35,108 nt of DNA from an uncultured Campylobacter sp. (GCF_905371695.1 NZ_CAJPMA010000007.1:1-35108); one strand, 5' to 3'; positions 6,991 to 16,039 are shown, numbered from the stretch's first letter. Made by a program: numbers and translations. The notes: generated by a model from the letters alone, not told the origin.

Positions 6991-8903
6991 GCGTTCGTCT
7001 CCTCGCTAGGCACGCCGATGTAATATCCTTGAAATTCGTCGACGCCTATATCTTTGCAAATTTGTAAAATTTCCTTTGAATGGACGTATTCGGCGATCGT
7101 TTTGATACCCAGATCCCTCGCAAACGCCACGATAGCGCGAGCGATGACGAAAGAGTCTTTATTTACGTCAATATCTTTGATTATCGAGCCGTCTAGCTTT
7201 ATGTAATCGGGCTTAATTTTTTGAATGTAAGAGAAGTTGCTATATCCCGAACCGAAGTCGTCTATGGCGATCTTCGCGCCCATTTTTTTCACGCGCTCGA
7301 TAAACGTACTCACGCGCTGCACGTTCCGCACGTCCTCGTCCTCTACGATCTCAAACACGATGCGATCGGCGATTTTATATTTATTTAAGAGATTTATTAA
7401 AAGCGCGCTCACGTCGCCGTCGGTCATATCGCGACCGCTTAGATTGATAGACAGCGTCAAATGCGGCTGTTCCAGTAGTTTATCGACGCTTTTCATAATT
7501 AGCATCTTTTCAAGCTCGGCGTAGCGCTTGATACGCTTTGAAATGCCTAAAAATAGGTGCGGCGAAACGACTTCGGCGCTATCTATTATGCGAATTAGGC
7601 ATTCGTATTTTACGATCTCGCCCGCGCGGTTGGTTATAGGCTGATAATAAGGCGCTACGTTACCGTTAATGATGGCTTTTTGAATTAGCCTAGACCTTAA
7701 AATTTGATCCTCGTAGCCCTCTTTTTGATTTAGTCCTTTAAAATAGCAAACGTAGTCTTTATTTAGCTGTTTAGCCGTTTTTAGCGCGACCGCGGCCTTA
7801 CGCAAAGTGTGCTCTTTATCGATACAAAAGCCGATGGTAGTGTGAATTTCTATGTCGTTTATCTGCGCGCCATCCTCGTCCGTTACGCTAATTACGCGAC
7901 CTTTAAAATTTCCTAAAAAGTCGTTTGCCAAATCCTCGTATCTATCGATAAAAAAGTCCGCATCTTCTATTAGCGCAAAGCGATCTACCGAGACGCAGTA
8001 CGCGCTCATATTTTCTTTTTGCGCGAATTCTCTAATCAAATCCGCCATATAAATTAAAATTTGATCGCATACGTAGCGTCCGTAAAAATCGTTCATTTTA
8101 CCGAAATCGTCGATGTCGATTAAGACCGCCTTGGGCGATTTGCACTCGGCGATATCCCTAACTAGCGCGAATTTATTTAAAAGCCCCGTCACCGGGTCGA
8201 TATAAAGCTGCTCTTGCAGGCTCGCTATCTGCGCCGCGCTTTGCTCTTTTACCTTTTCGTAGCTATTTTTCGCGCCGACGTAGCGCGCCGCTAGCCATAA
8301 GCAAGAAATAATGCCAAAAATCGCCGCTACCGAGCTAAACACGATCGTAAGGAACATGTTTTTACTAAACCACTCGGTAAAATCGGGATCTTCAAATCCG
8401 CTTATCGGACGAATAAATTCGCCCTTAAACCCTACTATATACTCGCCGCTAGGCGTAAACACGCAGGCTCTGGCGATATTATCCGGCAAAATTCGCTTGT
8501 AAAAATACCTCTTAATAAAATCGTGCTTGCCTATTTCGCCGCACTGCAAATCGGCGTAATCCTCGCCTATTTTCAGCTCTTTGCTCGTAGAGGCTAAAAT
8601 TTTATAGCCGTTTTTGCCGTTATCTTGCAGCAAATAAACGTCGCCTAAAAGGTTGGAATTTATAAAATTTTGAAAATTTTCGACGTCGCCGCCGGATTTT
8701 TCGAAAAATTGCACGTATTTATCCGCGACGGAGTTTGCCTGCTTTTGCAAATCACCCCTAAAAAGCGCGACCGAGTTTTCGTATTTGTAATAAAAAACGG
8801 CTGCGTTTACCGACAGAAAAATCAGTATTATCATAACGGCGACTAGCGTTAAAGCGCCCGCGACGCTAATTTGCCCCTGCTTTACGTCGTTTTTATTTTG
8901 CAT
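6978..8903 (-). CDS. Membrane sensor with degenerate GGDEF and intact-looking EAL domain
   Basis: A likely cyclic-di-GMP phosphodiesterase. Membrane helices at about residues 14-37 and 183-206 enclose a periplasmic domain of some 145 residues, probably a sensor. The GGDEF domain (about 230-390) keeps IDIDDFGKMND, but its signature is SVDRF (305-309), so it should not make c-di-GMP. The EAL domain (400-640) has ECLIR at 434-438 in place of EALxR, yet keeps the metal and catalytic positions: N487, E518, DDFGSGYS (548-555), K569, E605 and Q625. The GGDEF part may bind GTP and regulate the EAL part. The ATG at 8903 follows AAGGGG. It lies 12 bases after mutS2 and overlaps dapE. Confidence 0.88.
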   Translation of the reverse strand: MQNKNDVKQGQISVAGALTLVAVMIILIFLSVNAAVFYYKYENSVALFRGDLQKQANSVADKYVQFFEKSGGDVENFQNFINSNLLGDVYLLQDNGKNGYKILASTSKELKIGEDYADLQCGEIGKHDFIKRYFYKRILPDNIARACVFTPSGEYIVGFKGEFIRPISGFEDPDFTEWFSKNMFLTIVFSSVAAIFGIISCLWLAARYVGAKNSYEKVKEQSAAQIASLQEQLYIDPVTGLLNKFALVRDIAECKSPKAVLIDIDDFGKMNDFYGRYVCDQILIYMADLIREFAQKENMSAYCVSVDRFALIEDADFFIDRYEDLANDFLGNFKGRVISVTDEDGAQINDIEIHTTIGFCIDKEHTLRKAAVALKTAKQLNKDYVCYFKGLNQKEGYEDQILRSRLIQKAIINGNVAPYYQPITNRAGEIVKYECLIRIIDSAEVVSPHLFLGISKRIKRYAELEKMLIMKSVDKLLEQPHLTLSINLSGRDMTDGDVSALLINLLNKYKIADRIVFEIVEDEDVRNVQRVSTFIERVKKMGAKIAIDDFGSGYSNFSYIQKIKPDYIKLDGSIIKDIDVNKDSFVIARAIVAFARDLGIKTIAEYVHSKEILQICKDIGVDEFQGYYIGVPSEETNACRL

Positions 8904-8915
8904 TTTTCCCCTTTA

Positions 8916-11126
8916 TCACAGCCGAATAACCTTCGCCCCGAAGCCGCCTTGATTAGGCGGCGCGTCGCTAAAACCCTTAACGCTCGGATGCTCTTTTAAA
9001 AAATTTTTAACCGCCCATGATAGCTTGCCCGTACCTATGCCGTGATATACCAAAACCTCATCAAATCCCATAACTAGGCTATCTGAGATAAATTTATCCA
9101 ACCGCGCCAAAGCCTCGTCGGCGCGCAATCCGTGCAGATCTAGCGTTACGCTAGCGGTTTTTGGCTTTTGCACGCTTAAATTTACCTTGTTCTTAGGCGG
9201 CGGCGCGACCTCGGCTCCGTTTTTGCGCAAAAGCGCGATAGGCACGCGAAGCTTTATGCCTTCGCTCTCGATCGTCGCGTCGTTTTTGGATATGGCGAGC
9301 ACGACGCCTTTGATTTTCTCGTATTTCACGCGGTCGCCGACCTTTAAAATTTCGGGGCTTGAGGGCTGAGGCTTAATTATGGCTTGCTTTTTCTCGTGCG
9401 CCGCGTTTAGCGAGCGCTGCTTGTCTTTGACGCCCTCTAAGTTAATCGTCGATTTGGCCTGTTTAATCGCATCCAAATACTCGCGCTCTAACCGCGAAAT
9501 AACCGCCGCGACGCGCGCCTCGTCCTTCTCTTTTTGCTCGCGGGCGTCTTCTAGCATTTTAGAAAGCTTCGCTTCTTTCGCCGCCGTTTCGCGTAGCCGC
9601 TCGTCAAGGCTCGTCTGCAAATTTAGCGTTTTGGTTATTATCTCGTTTAAATTTTCCTTATCCTCGCCGTAAATTTCCTTAGCCTGCGCTACTAAATTCG
9701 CCGGAATTCCGTAGCGCGCGGCGGTCTCAAAGGCGTAAGACTTGCCGATCGTTCCGCCTAGAAACTCAAATCTCGGACGCTGCGCCGCCTCGTCGTAAAG
9801 CGCCGCTACGAGATCTACCTCCGGATTTTTAGCTAACAGCATAGCTAAACGCTTATGGTGCGTGGTTATTATCATTTTTACGTCTTGCTCCGCGAGCCGC
9901 TCGATGATGACGCCGTATAGGCTGGCCGCCTCCTCAAAGTCCGTTCCCAGCTCGATCTCGTCGATACCGATTAGTAAATTTTTCCTAGAAAATAGCCGCG
10001 AAAAATGCACCATCCGCCCCGCGAATGTCGAAATGTCGTTTTTAACGCTTTGCGGATCTTCGATAACGGCGTCGAATTCCTTAAAAGAGCCGATTTTGGA
10101 GCGCACGGCGTCGATTTTCATCGGCAGTAGATATTTAGCTAGCAGCGCGGCGCTTAAAACCGACTTTAAAAGCATCGACTTTCCGCCCGCGTTTACGCCC
10201 GTAACGAGTAAAATTTTCTTGCTAAAATCCACGCTAACGCTTTTTGGATTTTTAAGCGCGGGATGGGCGAAATTTTTAAGCATTATTTTATGATCCGCGC
10301 CGGGCAGTACAAATTCGTAGTCGCGCGCTCTTGCCAGCCTTACGCGCGCCTGATAGGCATCGAACTGATCAAACGCGCCGTTGATAAATTTTAAAAAAAG
10401 CAGCGCTTTATTCATAGCTAAGCTTAGACGCTTGCAATGTTCGAATATCACCTCCTCGCGGCGGTCTAAAAGCTCGCTTTGTTCGCGTTTTAGCCGCTCT
10501 ATGGCTTCGGGAACTACGTAAAAATACCCGCCCGAGCTTCGAGCTACGACCGTGCCTTTTAGCGCGTGATTAAAGCCGCCGCGCGCTAGCAGGGCTTCTT
10601 GGGAGTTTATAAAATGAATCTGGGTATCTACTAAATAAGGCGTAACGTGTTTTGAATAAATTATGCGGCGCAGCTCCGCGTCGATCTGCGCTTTTTTGGC
10701 GATTTGAGCCTGTTTTATCGCGCCTAGTCGCTCGTCTACGCTGTCTTTTAGCTCGCCTTCTTTATCAAATCCCCGCACAAGCTCGCTCATTGCCGGCGGA
10801 ATCTCGATCTTTGCGATCCATTCGCCCAGCCTACCTTCGAATTTTAGCGAGCGCAGATAGGTAAAATAGCTAATTATTCGGGCGAATTGCGCTATCTCTT
10901 TTACGTGCAACACCGCTTGCTTGCTAAGGCGCATAAGCGCGTCGTCTAGGTTTTCTACCTCCTCGGGCGCTTCAAATTCGTAACGCGCCAGGCACTCTAT
11001 ATTTTCAAAATGCACGCGCGTATCGCCTTGTAAAAATAGCGGCTTTTGCCTAGCCAAAAGCGCGCTAAAATCCGCCAAATAATCGTCTAAATCGAGCCGC
11101 GAGAAAATTTCGCCGAAATTTTGCAT
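8916..11126 (-). CDS. mutS2: Endonuclease MutS2
   Basis: MutS2 lacks the mismatch-recognition domain of MutS; in Helicobacter pylori the homologue suppresses recombination, and in other bacteria it acts on stalled, collided ribosomes. The ATPase core shows Walker A GVNAGGKSML near residue 315 and Walker B LLIGIDEIELGTD near 388. A coiled coil of charged residues spans about 490-590. The C-terminal Smr nuclease domain (about 655-736) has LDLHG and HGIGTGKL. The 736 residues are complete. The ATG at 11126 directly abuts the stop codon of the upstream gene. Confidence 0.94.
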   Translation of the reverse strand: MQNFGEIFSRLDLDDYLADFSALLARQKPLFLQGDTRVHFENIECLARYEFEAPEEVENLDDALMRLSKQAVLHVKEIAQFARIISYFTYLRSLKFEGRLGEWIAKIEIPPAMSELVRGFDKEGELKDSVDERLGAIKQAQIAKKAQIDAELRRIIYSKHVTPYLVDTQIHFINSQEALLARGGFNHALKGTVVARSSGGYFYVVPEAIERLKREQSELLDRREEVIFEHCKRLSLAMNKALLFLKFINGAFDQFDAYQARVRLARARDYEFVLPGADHKIMLKNFAHPALKNPKSVSVDFSKKILLVTGVNAGGKSMLLKSVLSAALLAKYLLPMKIDAVRSKIGSFKEFDAVIEDPQSVKNDISTFAGRMVHFSRLFSRKNLLIGIDEIELGTDFEEAASLYGVIIERLAEQDVKMIITTHHKRLAMLLAKNPEVDLVAALYDEAAQRPRFEFLGGTIGKSYAFETAARYGIPANLVAQAKEIYGEDKENLNEIITKTLNLQTSLDERLRETAAKEAKLSKMLEDAREQKEKDEARVAAVISRLEREYLDAIKQAKSTINLEGVKDKQRSLNAAHEKKQAIIKPQPSSPEILKVGDRVKYEKIKGVVLAISKNDATIESEGIKLRVPIALLRKNGAEVAPPPKNKVNLSVQKPKTASVTLDLHGLRADEALARLDKFISDSLVMGFDEVLVYHGIGTGKLSWAVKNFLKEHPSVKGFSDAPPNQGGFGAKVIRL

Positions 11127-11477
11127 TTACCGCTCGCCTAGACAATTTTTTATCGGCACGATTTTGGTCGCGACGTTTTTAGCCTCGCGCTTAGCTACGA
11201 AGCTAGCCGTGCCGAATTCGTAGTTAAATTCGCTCTTATTTACCGAAATTTCTCCGCATTTTAGCGTTTCGCCGCGGTTAAATTCGTTTAGCGCATTCGT
11301 GGTCGCCGCCTCGCGCTCGCCGACCTCTTTTTCGTACGTCCACGCCGCGCCGCTTAAAACAAGCGCGACTATCGTAACGCCTAGCTTCAAGCGCTTGCTT
11401 ATTTTTTCGTGATCCACCGTCCAAAGCAAGCCCAAAACTAAAACTACGAACGCGAAAAATAAAATTTCTCTTACCAT
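11127..11477 (-). CDS. Small membrane protein between murC and mutS2
   Basis: A 116-residue protein with two hydrophobic helices (about residues 4-20 and 33-47), then a charged domain of about 65 residues with cysteines at CGEIS and NCLGE. I recall an integral membrane protein of unknown function in this place in C. jejuni (between murC and mutS2). It shares seven bases with the end of the upstream 160-residue gene and abuts mutS2 with no gap, so all are translated from one message. No function can be read from the sequence. Confidence 0.7.
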   Translation of the reverse strand: MVREILFFAFVVLVLGLLWTVDHEKISKRLKLGVTIVALVLSGAAWTYEKEVGEREAATTNALNEFNRGETLKCGEISVNKSEFNYEFGTASFVAKREAKNVATKIVPIKNCLGER

Positions 11478-11953
11478 TTTTGCTCTTTATACTTTGCTAT
11501 TAGCTCTTTGTAAATTTCGGGGCGCACGGCGACTTTTTTAACGAGCGCCTCGCGGACGGGCGCGTAGTCTTGATTTGCGATAATAAGCTCTACGGCAAGA
11601 TACGGCGCGCTAGGTATCATCGCTTCAAGATGCGCCGCGTTTAGCTTTTGCGAGCGCGCAAGCGCGATAAAAATATCTTTTTTATTAAAGGCGATAAGTC
11701 TTGAAATTTCCTCGTCGCTTAGCTTTTTAGAGCCGATCAGCTCTAAAATTTCCCCTTCGTTTTGCGGGCTAAATTCGCTTAAAATTTCGCTCGCGTTTTG
11801 GGGCGAATTTTCGCCGTCTGGCTGCGCGCTAGCTAAATTTTCCCGCTCTTTTATCAAAGCTTCGTCTTCGCTTGCTAAATCGCCTTCTTGCGCGTCCTCG
11901 CCCCCTTCTAAAATTTCCTCCGCGAAATTTTCGTCCTCTAAAATTTCGCTCAT
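11471..11953 (-). CDS. Hypothetical acidic helical protein, 160 residues
   Basis: Not a family I recognise. The first 70 residues are strongly acidic and low in complexity (many Glu, Asp, Ala), so probably disordered. Residues 75-160 look like stacked short helices with hydrophobic spacing (LAVELIIANQ, VREALVKKVA), similar in feel to HEAT-like repeats. No signal peptide or membrane segment is seen. Its ATG shares one base with the murC stop (TAATG) and its own end overlaps the next gene by 7 bases, which suggests fixed stoichiometry with murC and the small membrane protein. Confidence 0.68.
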   Translation of the reverse strand: MSEILEDENFAEEILEGGEDAQEGDLASEDEALIKERENLASAQPDGENSPQNASEILSEFSPQNEGEILELIGSKKLSDEEISRLIAFNKKDIFIALARSQKLNAAHLEAMIPSAPYLAVELIIANQDYAPVREALVKKVAVRPEIYKELIAKYKEQKW

Positions 11954-13260
11954 TAATAACCGCCTCTAAGCTGCGCGCTGACGTCGCCAGCGCCGAAACC
12001 CACAACTATGCCGTCGTTTAGGCGGTTTTTTACGCCGAAAGCATCCGTAAATTCTACCGCGTCGCCTACTCGCTCGACTTTATCCGTAAAAATCGCGTTG
12101 TATTCTTTAAAATTCGCCTTCATATCGACTTCTATCGGCGCTTCGCCCGCCGCGTAAACGGGCAGGATGACTAGCTCGTCCACACCTTTAAAACACTGCT
12201 TAAAACCTTCTAAATTCGCGCTTAAACGCGTATATCTATGCGGCTGAAAGATCGCCGTCACGTGCGTTATACCCAGTAATCTCGCGTATTCAAAGACCGA
12301 ATTTAGCGTAGCTTTTATCTCCGTGGGATGATGCGCGTAATCGTCGATTAGCACGAATTTATTATCCGAATGCAAAATATCGAAACGCTTTTTAATACCC
12401 TTAAAATTTAGCAAATTCTCGCGGATCGTTTTAAGCGGGACTTCGTGAATCGCCGCTAAGATCGCCAGCGACGCGTCTATGGCGATGTGGCGCCCCATGC
12501 CTAGCACCTCGAATTTGCCTAAATTTTTAAGATTAAAGCTCGTATAGGGCTGATAATCGCGTACTACCATGGCGAGATCCGTGATGTCGCTGCTAGGATA
12601 GAGCCTGATCGCGTCCATTTTTAACGTGCTTAAAAACTCGTCCTCGGCATTTATCGCGCGTACTTTCGCGCGCTCTAAAAAGCCGCGATACGCCGCGTAA
12701 AATTTTTCGATATCGTAGTCGTAGTGCTCCATATGCTCCGGCTCGGCGTTGGTAACGACGGCGAGATAAGGGTTTGAGTTAAGAAAGCTGCTGTCGCTCT
12801 CGTCGGCTTCAAAAACGACGTTTTGGCTTTGAGCGTAGCGCATATTAGAGCCGAACTGCTTAGAGATCGCGCCGATGATAACCGAGCCTTCGATTAGGCT
12901 TGAAAGCATCGCGCTAGTCGTGCTTTTACCGTGCGCGCCCGCGACGGCGAACACCTTTTTGCCTTCAAGCACCATCGGCAGCGCTTCTTTGCGCGACAGA
13001 CACTTCATGCCGCGCCTAATAGCCTCTTGAAGCTCGATATTATCGGGCTTTATAGCCGCCGAATAAATAACGAAATCTTGATCTTTTATCGCCTCTTTGC
13101 AGTGCGGGGTAAAAATTTCCATACCCGCCTCGCGCAGCTCTTGCGTGGTTTTGCTCTCTTTTAGATCGCTGCCGCTAATTTGATAGCCTTTCTCGCGTAA
13201 AAACCTCGCTATCGCGCTAATACCGATACCGCCGATGCCGATAAAATGAACTTTTTTCAA
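11953..13260 (-). CDS. murC: UDP-N-acetylmuramate--L-alanine ligase
   Basis: MurC adds L-alanine to UDP-MurNAc, the first amino acid of the peptidoglycan stem peptide, using ATP. The N-terminal UDP-binding loop HFIGIGGIGIS is at residues 5-15, the ATP loop AGAHGKSTT near residue 108, and the ligase signature DDYAHHPTE near 306-314. Length 435 residues, as expected. The start codon is TTG at 13260: it gives the family-typical MKKVHFIG and follows AAAGGC. It leads the operon murC, two unknown genes, mutS2, GGDEF/EAL, dapE. Confidence 0.96.
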   Translation of the reverse strand: MKKVHFIGIGGIGISAIARFLREKGYQISGSDLKESKTTQELREAGMEIFTPHCKEAIKDQDFVIYSAAIKPDNIELQEAIRRGMKCLSRKEALPMVLEGKKVFAVAGAHGKSTTSAMLSSLIEGSVIIGAISKQFGSNMRYAQSQNVVFEADESDSSFLNSNPYLAVVTNAEPEHMEHYDYDIEKFYAAYRGFLERAKVRAINAEDEFLSTLKMDAIRLYPSSDITDLAMVVRDYQPYTSFNLKNLGKFEVLGMGRHIAIDASLAILAAIHEVPLKTIRENLLNFKGIKKRFDILHSDNKFVLIDDYAHHPTEIKATLNSVFEYARLLGITHVTAIFQPHRYTRLSANLEGFKQCFKGVDELVILPVYAAGEAPIEVDMKANFKEYNAIFTDKVERVGDAVEFTDAFGVKNRLNDGIVVGFGAGDVSAQLRGGY

Positions 13261-13311
13261 AATTTGCCTTTATAAAATTTCACGCGATTTTAACGCATTT
13301 CGGCTTAAAAT

Positions 13312-13980
13312 TTAGACTAAAATTTCGCTTACGATTTGCGCGTTAAAAGCCTGGCTCATGTGATTTAAAAATACCAGCTGGTAAAAATCTCCCTCGTGCC
13401 AAGGCGCGTCGTAAGTCTGCACTAAATTCGCGGGCACGATCACGCGGCGCGCTACGTTCGCCTCGTTTGCGGATAGCGCAAGATACGAGGCGGCGTTATA
13501 CACGCACAGATCCGTGCAGTCGCCGAAAAGCGCGAACGTGCTAATTTGCGGATTTTGCGCTAAAAATTTAACAAATTCGGGCGCGCAACCGACGCTTAAT
13601 GAATTTTTACGGATAATTTTAAGCTCGTCGTAAAATTTTAGGCTTTTTAGCTCGCTCACCGCTTCCGCCTCGTCCGTCCCTCCTAACGCATGCGGCGGAA
13701 ATACCGAAAATTCGGCGCTTTGCGCGTCGTGATAATCTTGAATCAACAGCAAATTTCGCACGCCCCTTTCGTAAGCGGCTTTAAAAATTTCAGCCGTTCC
13801 GGCCGCGACGCTAGCGCATCTAGGGCTGGCAAGCGCGCCTTGTTTGCAAAAGCCGTTTATCAAATCTATGCTTAAAAACGCCGTTTTTTCCGCGCCTGCG
13901 GATAAAATTTCGTCTAATTTTACGGGGCGCAAATCCGCGCGCCAGGCCTCTAAATTTTCGATCGTTTTTGTGAATTTCAT
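13312..13980 (-). CDS. Isochorismatase-family cysteine hydrolase, nicotinamidase-like
   Basis: The isochorismatase fold includes nicotinamidases, which hydrolyse nicotinamide to nicotinate for NAD salvage. Likely catalytic residues are Asp in SIDLINGF, Lys in the IIRKNS segment and Cys in DCTDLCVYNAA. The stretch DYHDAQS...FPPHALGGTDEAE resembles the metal-binding loop of nicotinamidase, so amide hydrolysis is the best guess, though other amides are possible. I start it at the ATG at 13980, behind AAAGGA, for 222 residues; the longer frame begins with an unsupported TTG. It follows flgS by 112 bases. Confidence 0.8.
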   Translation of the reverse strand: MKFTKTIENLEAWRADLRPVKLDEILSAGAEKTAFLSIDLINGFCKQGALASPRCASVAAGTAEIFKAAYERGVRNLLLIQDYHDAQSAEFSVFPPHALGGTDEAEAVSELKSLKFYDELKIIRKNSLSVGCAPEFVKFLAQNPQISTFALFGDCTDLCVYNAASYLALSANEANVARRVIVPANLVQTYDAPWHEGDFYQLVFLNHMSQAFNAQIVSEILV

Positions 13981-14092
13981 GATTTTCCTTTCTAAAATTT
14001 TACGGGTGCGCTCGCTCGCAAACGCGGCATTTAATCGCGCCTGCGATAAATTTTCGGCGCATTCAGACAAAAAAAGCGCGTAGCCCTACTTT

Positions 14093-15097
14093 TTACGCCG
14101 GCAGACTTACGCAAAACGTCTTTGGATTTAAGCTTACCTCCATACTGCCTCCGTGCGCCGCGGCTATCTGCACGCAAAGCGCCAGCCCCAGCCCGTTTCC
14201 TTTTAGCTTGCTAGTCTTAAACGGCTCGAAAACCGCGCCCGTATCCGCAATGCCCACGCCCGTGTCGCGCACGTAAAATTTATGCTCGTCCCGTCCGTCT
14301 TCGCCGCGCGCTAGCTCATAGCTAAGCCGCACATCGCCGCTTTCGTCCTCGCTTTCTTCTATCGCGTCGATCGCGTTAAAAAGCAGATTTTCAAACACCA
14401 TCGCAAGCAAGTCCTTGTCGCCGTTTATAAATCCTTGCCCGAAGTCTAGCTCGATATTTATCCGCTTGCTATATTCATAAAATTTTAACGCCTCTTCGCA
14501 CTCTTTTTTAAGCTCGCTCAGCTCGAATTTTCGCGCGTTTATTCGCACGCCTTTGGTAAAAAGAAGCGTCGCTTTTATGATGCGCTCCACCCGCCAAATC
14601 GCGCTTTGAATCTCCTCTACGAGCGGCTTTTCGCGCTCGCTCGCGCGCCTTAAAAGCGTGGAAGCAAGAAGCGACACCGAACCGATGGGATTTCTGATCT
14701 CGTGGGCTAAATGCGCGGCTACCTGCCCCATCGACGCTAGGCGTTCGTTACGCTTTTCGTCGGTTATATCTACCGCCGAAACGACCTTTTTTCCGCCGCT
14801 TTGCGCGATTTTTATCAGATAAGTCGAGCCGTTTAAATTTACCTCGCCGCCCGTCTGCGCGTCGCTTAAATTTAGCCGCTCGAATAGCCGCGATTTGCTA
14901 GCTTGCGAATTTTGCAAAAATAGCCCGCCGTCCTCGTTTAGCACCCAAAGCGCCATGGGTAGCGCGTCTACGACGTCTTTTATTATGTTTTGCAAGCTCT
15001 CGTATGAGGCGTTTAAATTTTTGTATTCGCGCTCGATTAGATACGTTTGCTCTATTAGGCTTTTTAGCCCGTCTTGGATATTTATTTCATCATTCAT
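14093..15097 (-). CDS. flgS: Flagellar sensor histidine kinase FlgS
   Basis: A soluble histidine kinase that, with the response regulator FlgR, activates sigma-54 flagellar genes after the export apparatus has assembled. Residues 1-110 form a helical and PAS-like sensor region without membrane segments. The H box LAHEIRNP places the phosphorylated His at 132. The N box (ENLLFNAIDAI, 236-246), DTGVGI (278-283) and GNGLGLAL (301-308) complete the ATPase domain. Length and gene context (nuclease-fold gene and class V aminotransferase upstream) match the flgS locus I recall in C. jejuni. Its ATG overlaps the stop of the upstream gene (ATGA). Confidence 0.87.
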   Translation of the reverse strand: MNDEINIQDGLKSLIEQTYLIEREYKNLNASYESLQNIIKDVVDALPMALWVLNEDGGLFLQNSQASKSRLFERLNLSDAQTGGEVNLNGSTYLIKIAQSGGKKVVSAVDITDEKRNERLASMGQVAAHLAHEIRNPIGSVSLLASTLLRRASEREKPLVEEIQSAIWRVERIIKATLLFTKGVRINARKFELSELKKECEEALKFYEYSKRINIELDFGQGFINGDKDLLAMVFENLLFNAIDAIEESEDESGDVRLSYELARGEDGRDEHKFYVRDTGVGIADTGAVFEPFKTSKLKGNGLGLALCVQIAAAHGGSMEVSLNPKTFCVSLPA

Positions 15098-15930
15098 CTA
15101 AGCAGCCTCTCAAATTCTTTCGTTTCAAAAAGTAGCACTCTATTATCCTTTAAATTTTGCAGCTCGTTGCTAAATCCGCTCTTTGAAAAAAGCGCGATGT
15201 AAGCGGGCTTTATGCCTAAAATTTCGCACTTGCGCAGAAGTAAATTTAATACGTTTTTACACGTTTTTTTCTTACGGTACTTAGCCTCGCCTACGACGAT
15301 CTCGCCGCGCGCTTCAAAAAGCATGTCTATCTCGATATTTTTATGCCAAAAGCTGCTGATTTTATCTTCGTCCACCCGCCAAATTTTAGCCGCCAGCTCC
15401 TTACAGACGAGCTCGTAAGCAAGGCTTGCGTATTCGTCGAATTCCACGCGAATTTCATCCATCACCGCGTCCGTTTTTCCTTGTTTTAAAGCATACAAAT
15501 TCGGCTCTATAAATCTAAACCAAAAGCGCGAAAAATTGCTGTTAAAATGTATTTTATCTTCTATTTTATAGCGGCGCTCGCTACGTTTGGCGCGCTCGTT
15601 TTTAGCGCGGAGCGGCGCTTTTTCCCGGCTTTTTTCCAGCGTTAAAAAATCCTTGCTAAAAAGCTGCGCATAGATACGGTTCGTTAAATTCCTGGGCAAA
15701 ATTTTATTTATGCAAAAGCGCTTTCTATCGCTTCTAGCAAGCTTAATTAGCGCCGTTTTTATCGCCTCTTCGTCGGGGCTCGCAAAGTAAAATTTAGGCA
15801 TAATCGCTCTAAAATTTTCTAAAATTTCGCCTCTTATGGCTTCAAAAACGTCGTCGTAAGCGCGCGAAATTTTAAAATCATCAAATACGAAATGAAATTT
15901 TAAAAGCTGCGCGACGTCGAGGTAAGGCAT
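15094..15930 (-). CDS. DUF234-like protein with PD-(D/E)xK nuclease fold, no ATPase domain
   Basis: The C-terminal half matches what I know of DUF234, normally the tail of archaeal-type STAND ATPases: a YKIED segment, FWFRF near residues 136-140, PNLYAL, then a nuclease-like core with EID (Asp near 202) and GEAKYR (Glu 215, Lys 217). The first half is helical and may hold a winged helix. No Walker A or B exists, so the usual ATPase module is missing. The start is uncertain: I use the ATG at 15930 (278 residues). A well-spaced AAAGGA upstream would point to an ATA codon at about 15957. The stop overlaps flgS (ATGA). Confidence 0.72.
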   Translation of the reverse strand: MPYLDVAQLLKFHFVFDDFKISRAYDDVFEAIRGEILENFRAIMPKFYFASPDEEAIKTALIKLARSDRKRFCINKILPRNLTNRIYAQLFSKDFLTLEKSREKAPLRAKNERAKRSERRYKIEDKIHFNSNFSRFWFRFIEPNLYALKQGKTDAVMDEIRVEFDEYASLAYELVCKELAAKIWRVDEDKISSFWHKNIEIDMLFEARGEIVVGEAKYRKKKTCKNVLNLLLRKCEILGIKPAYIALFSKSGFSNELQNLKDNRVLLFETKEFERLLR

Positions 15931-15979
15931 TCGTAAAAACGTCGATTTTAGCGGTTTTATTTTCGATCCTTTCGGGGCG

Positions 15980-16014
15980 ATTGTAACATAAAATTTAGCA
16001 AAAACGGCTATAAT
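15980..16014. promoter_or_regulatory. Back-to-back promoters for the nuclease-fold/flgS operon and the aminotransferase
   Basis: On the plus strand a perfect TATAAT at 16009-16014 should start transcription near 16021, giving a leader of about 20 bases before the GTG at 16040. On the minus strand TACAAT (15980-15985 read in reverse) can serve the divergent operon. The two -10 boxes are only about 24 bases apart, so the polymerases would compete. Confidence 0.6.
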
Positions 16015-16039
16015 GCGCGCCAAATTTAGGGAGACGGGC

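Noticed and set aside
9379..10293. Plus-strand open frames opposite mutS2
   Set aside because: They mirror the MutS2 coding strand, have no ribosome sites and their proteins are low-complexity, Ser-rich antisense products.
13981..14070. N-terminal extension of the isochorismatase-family gene by 30 residues
   Set aside because: It starts with TTG without a ribosome site, whereas the ATG at 13980 has AAAGGA at correct spacing and gives a typical length.
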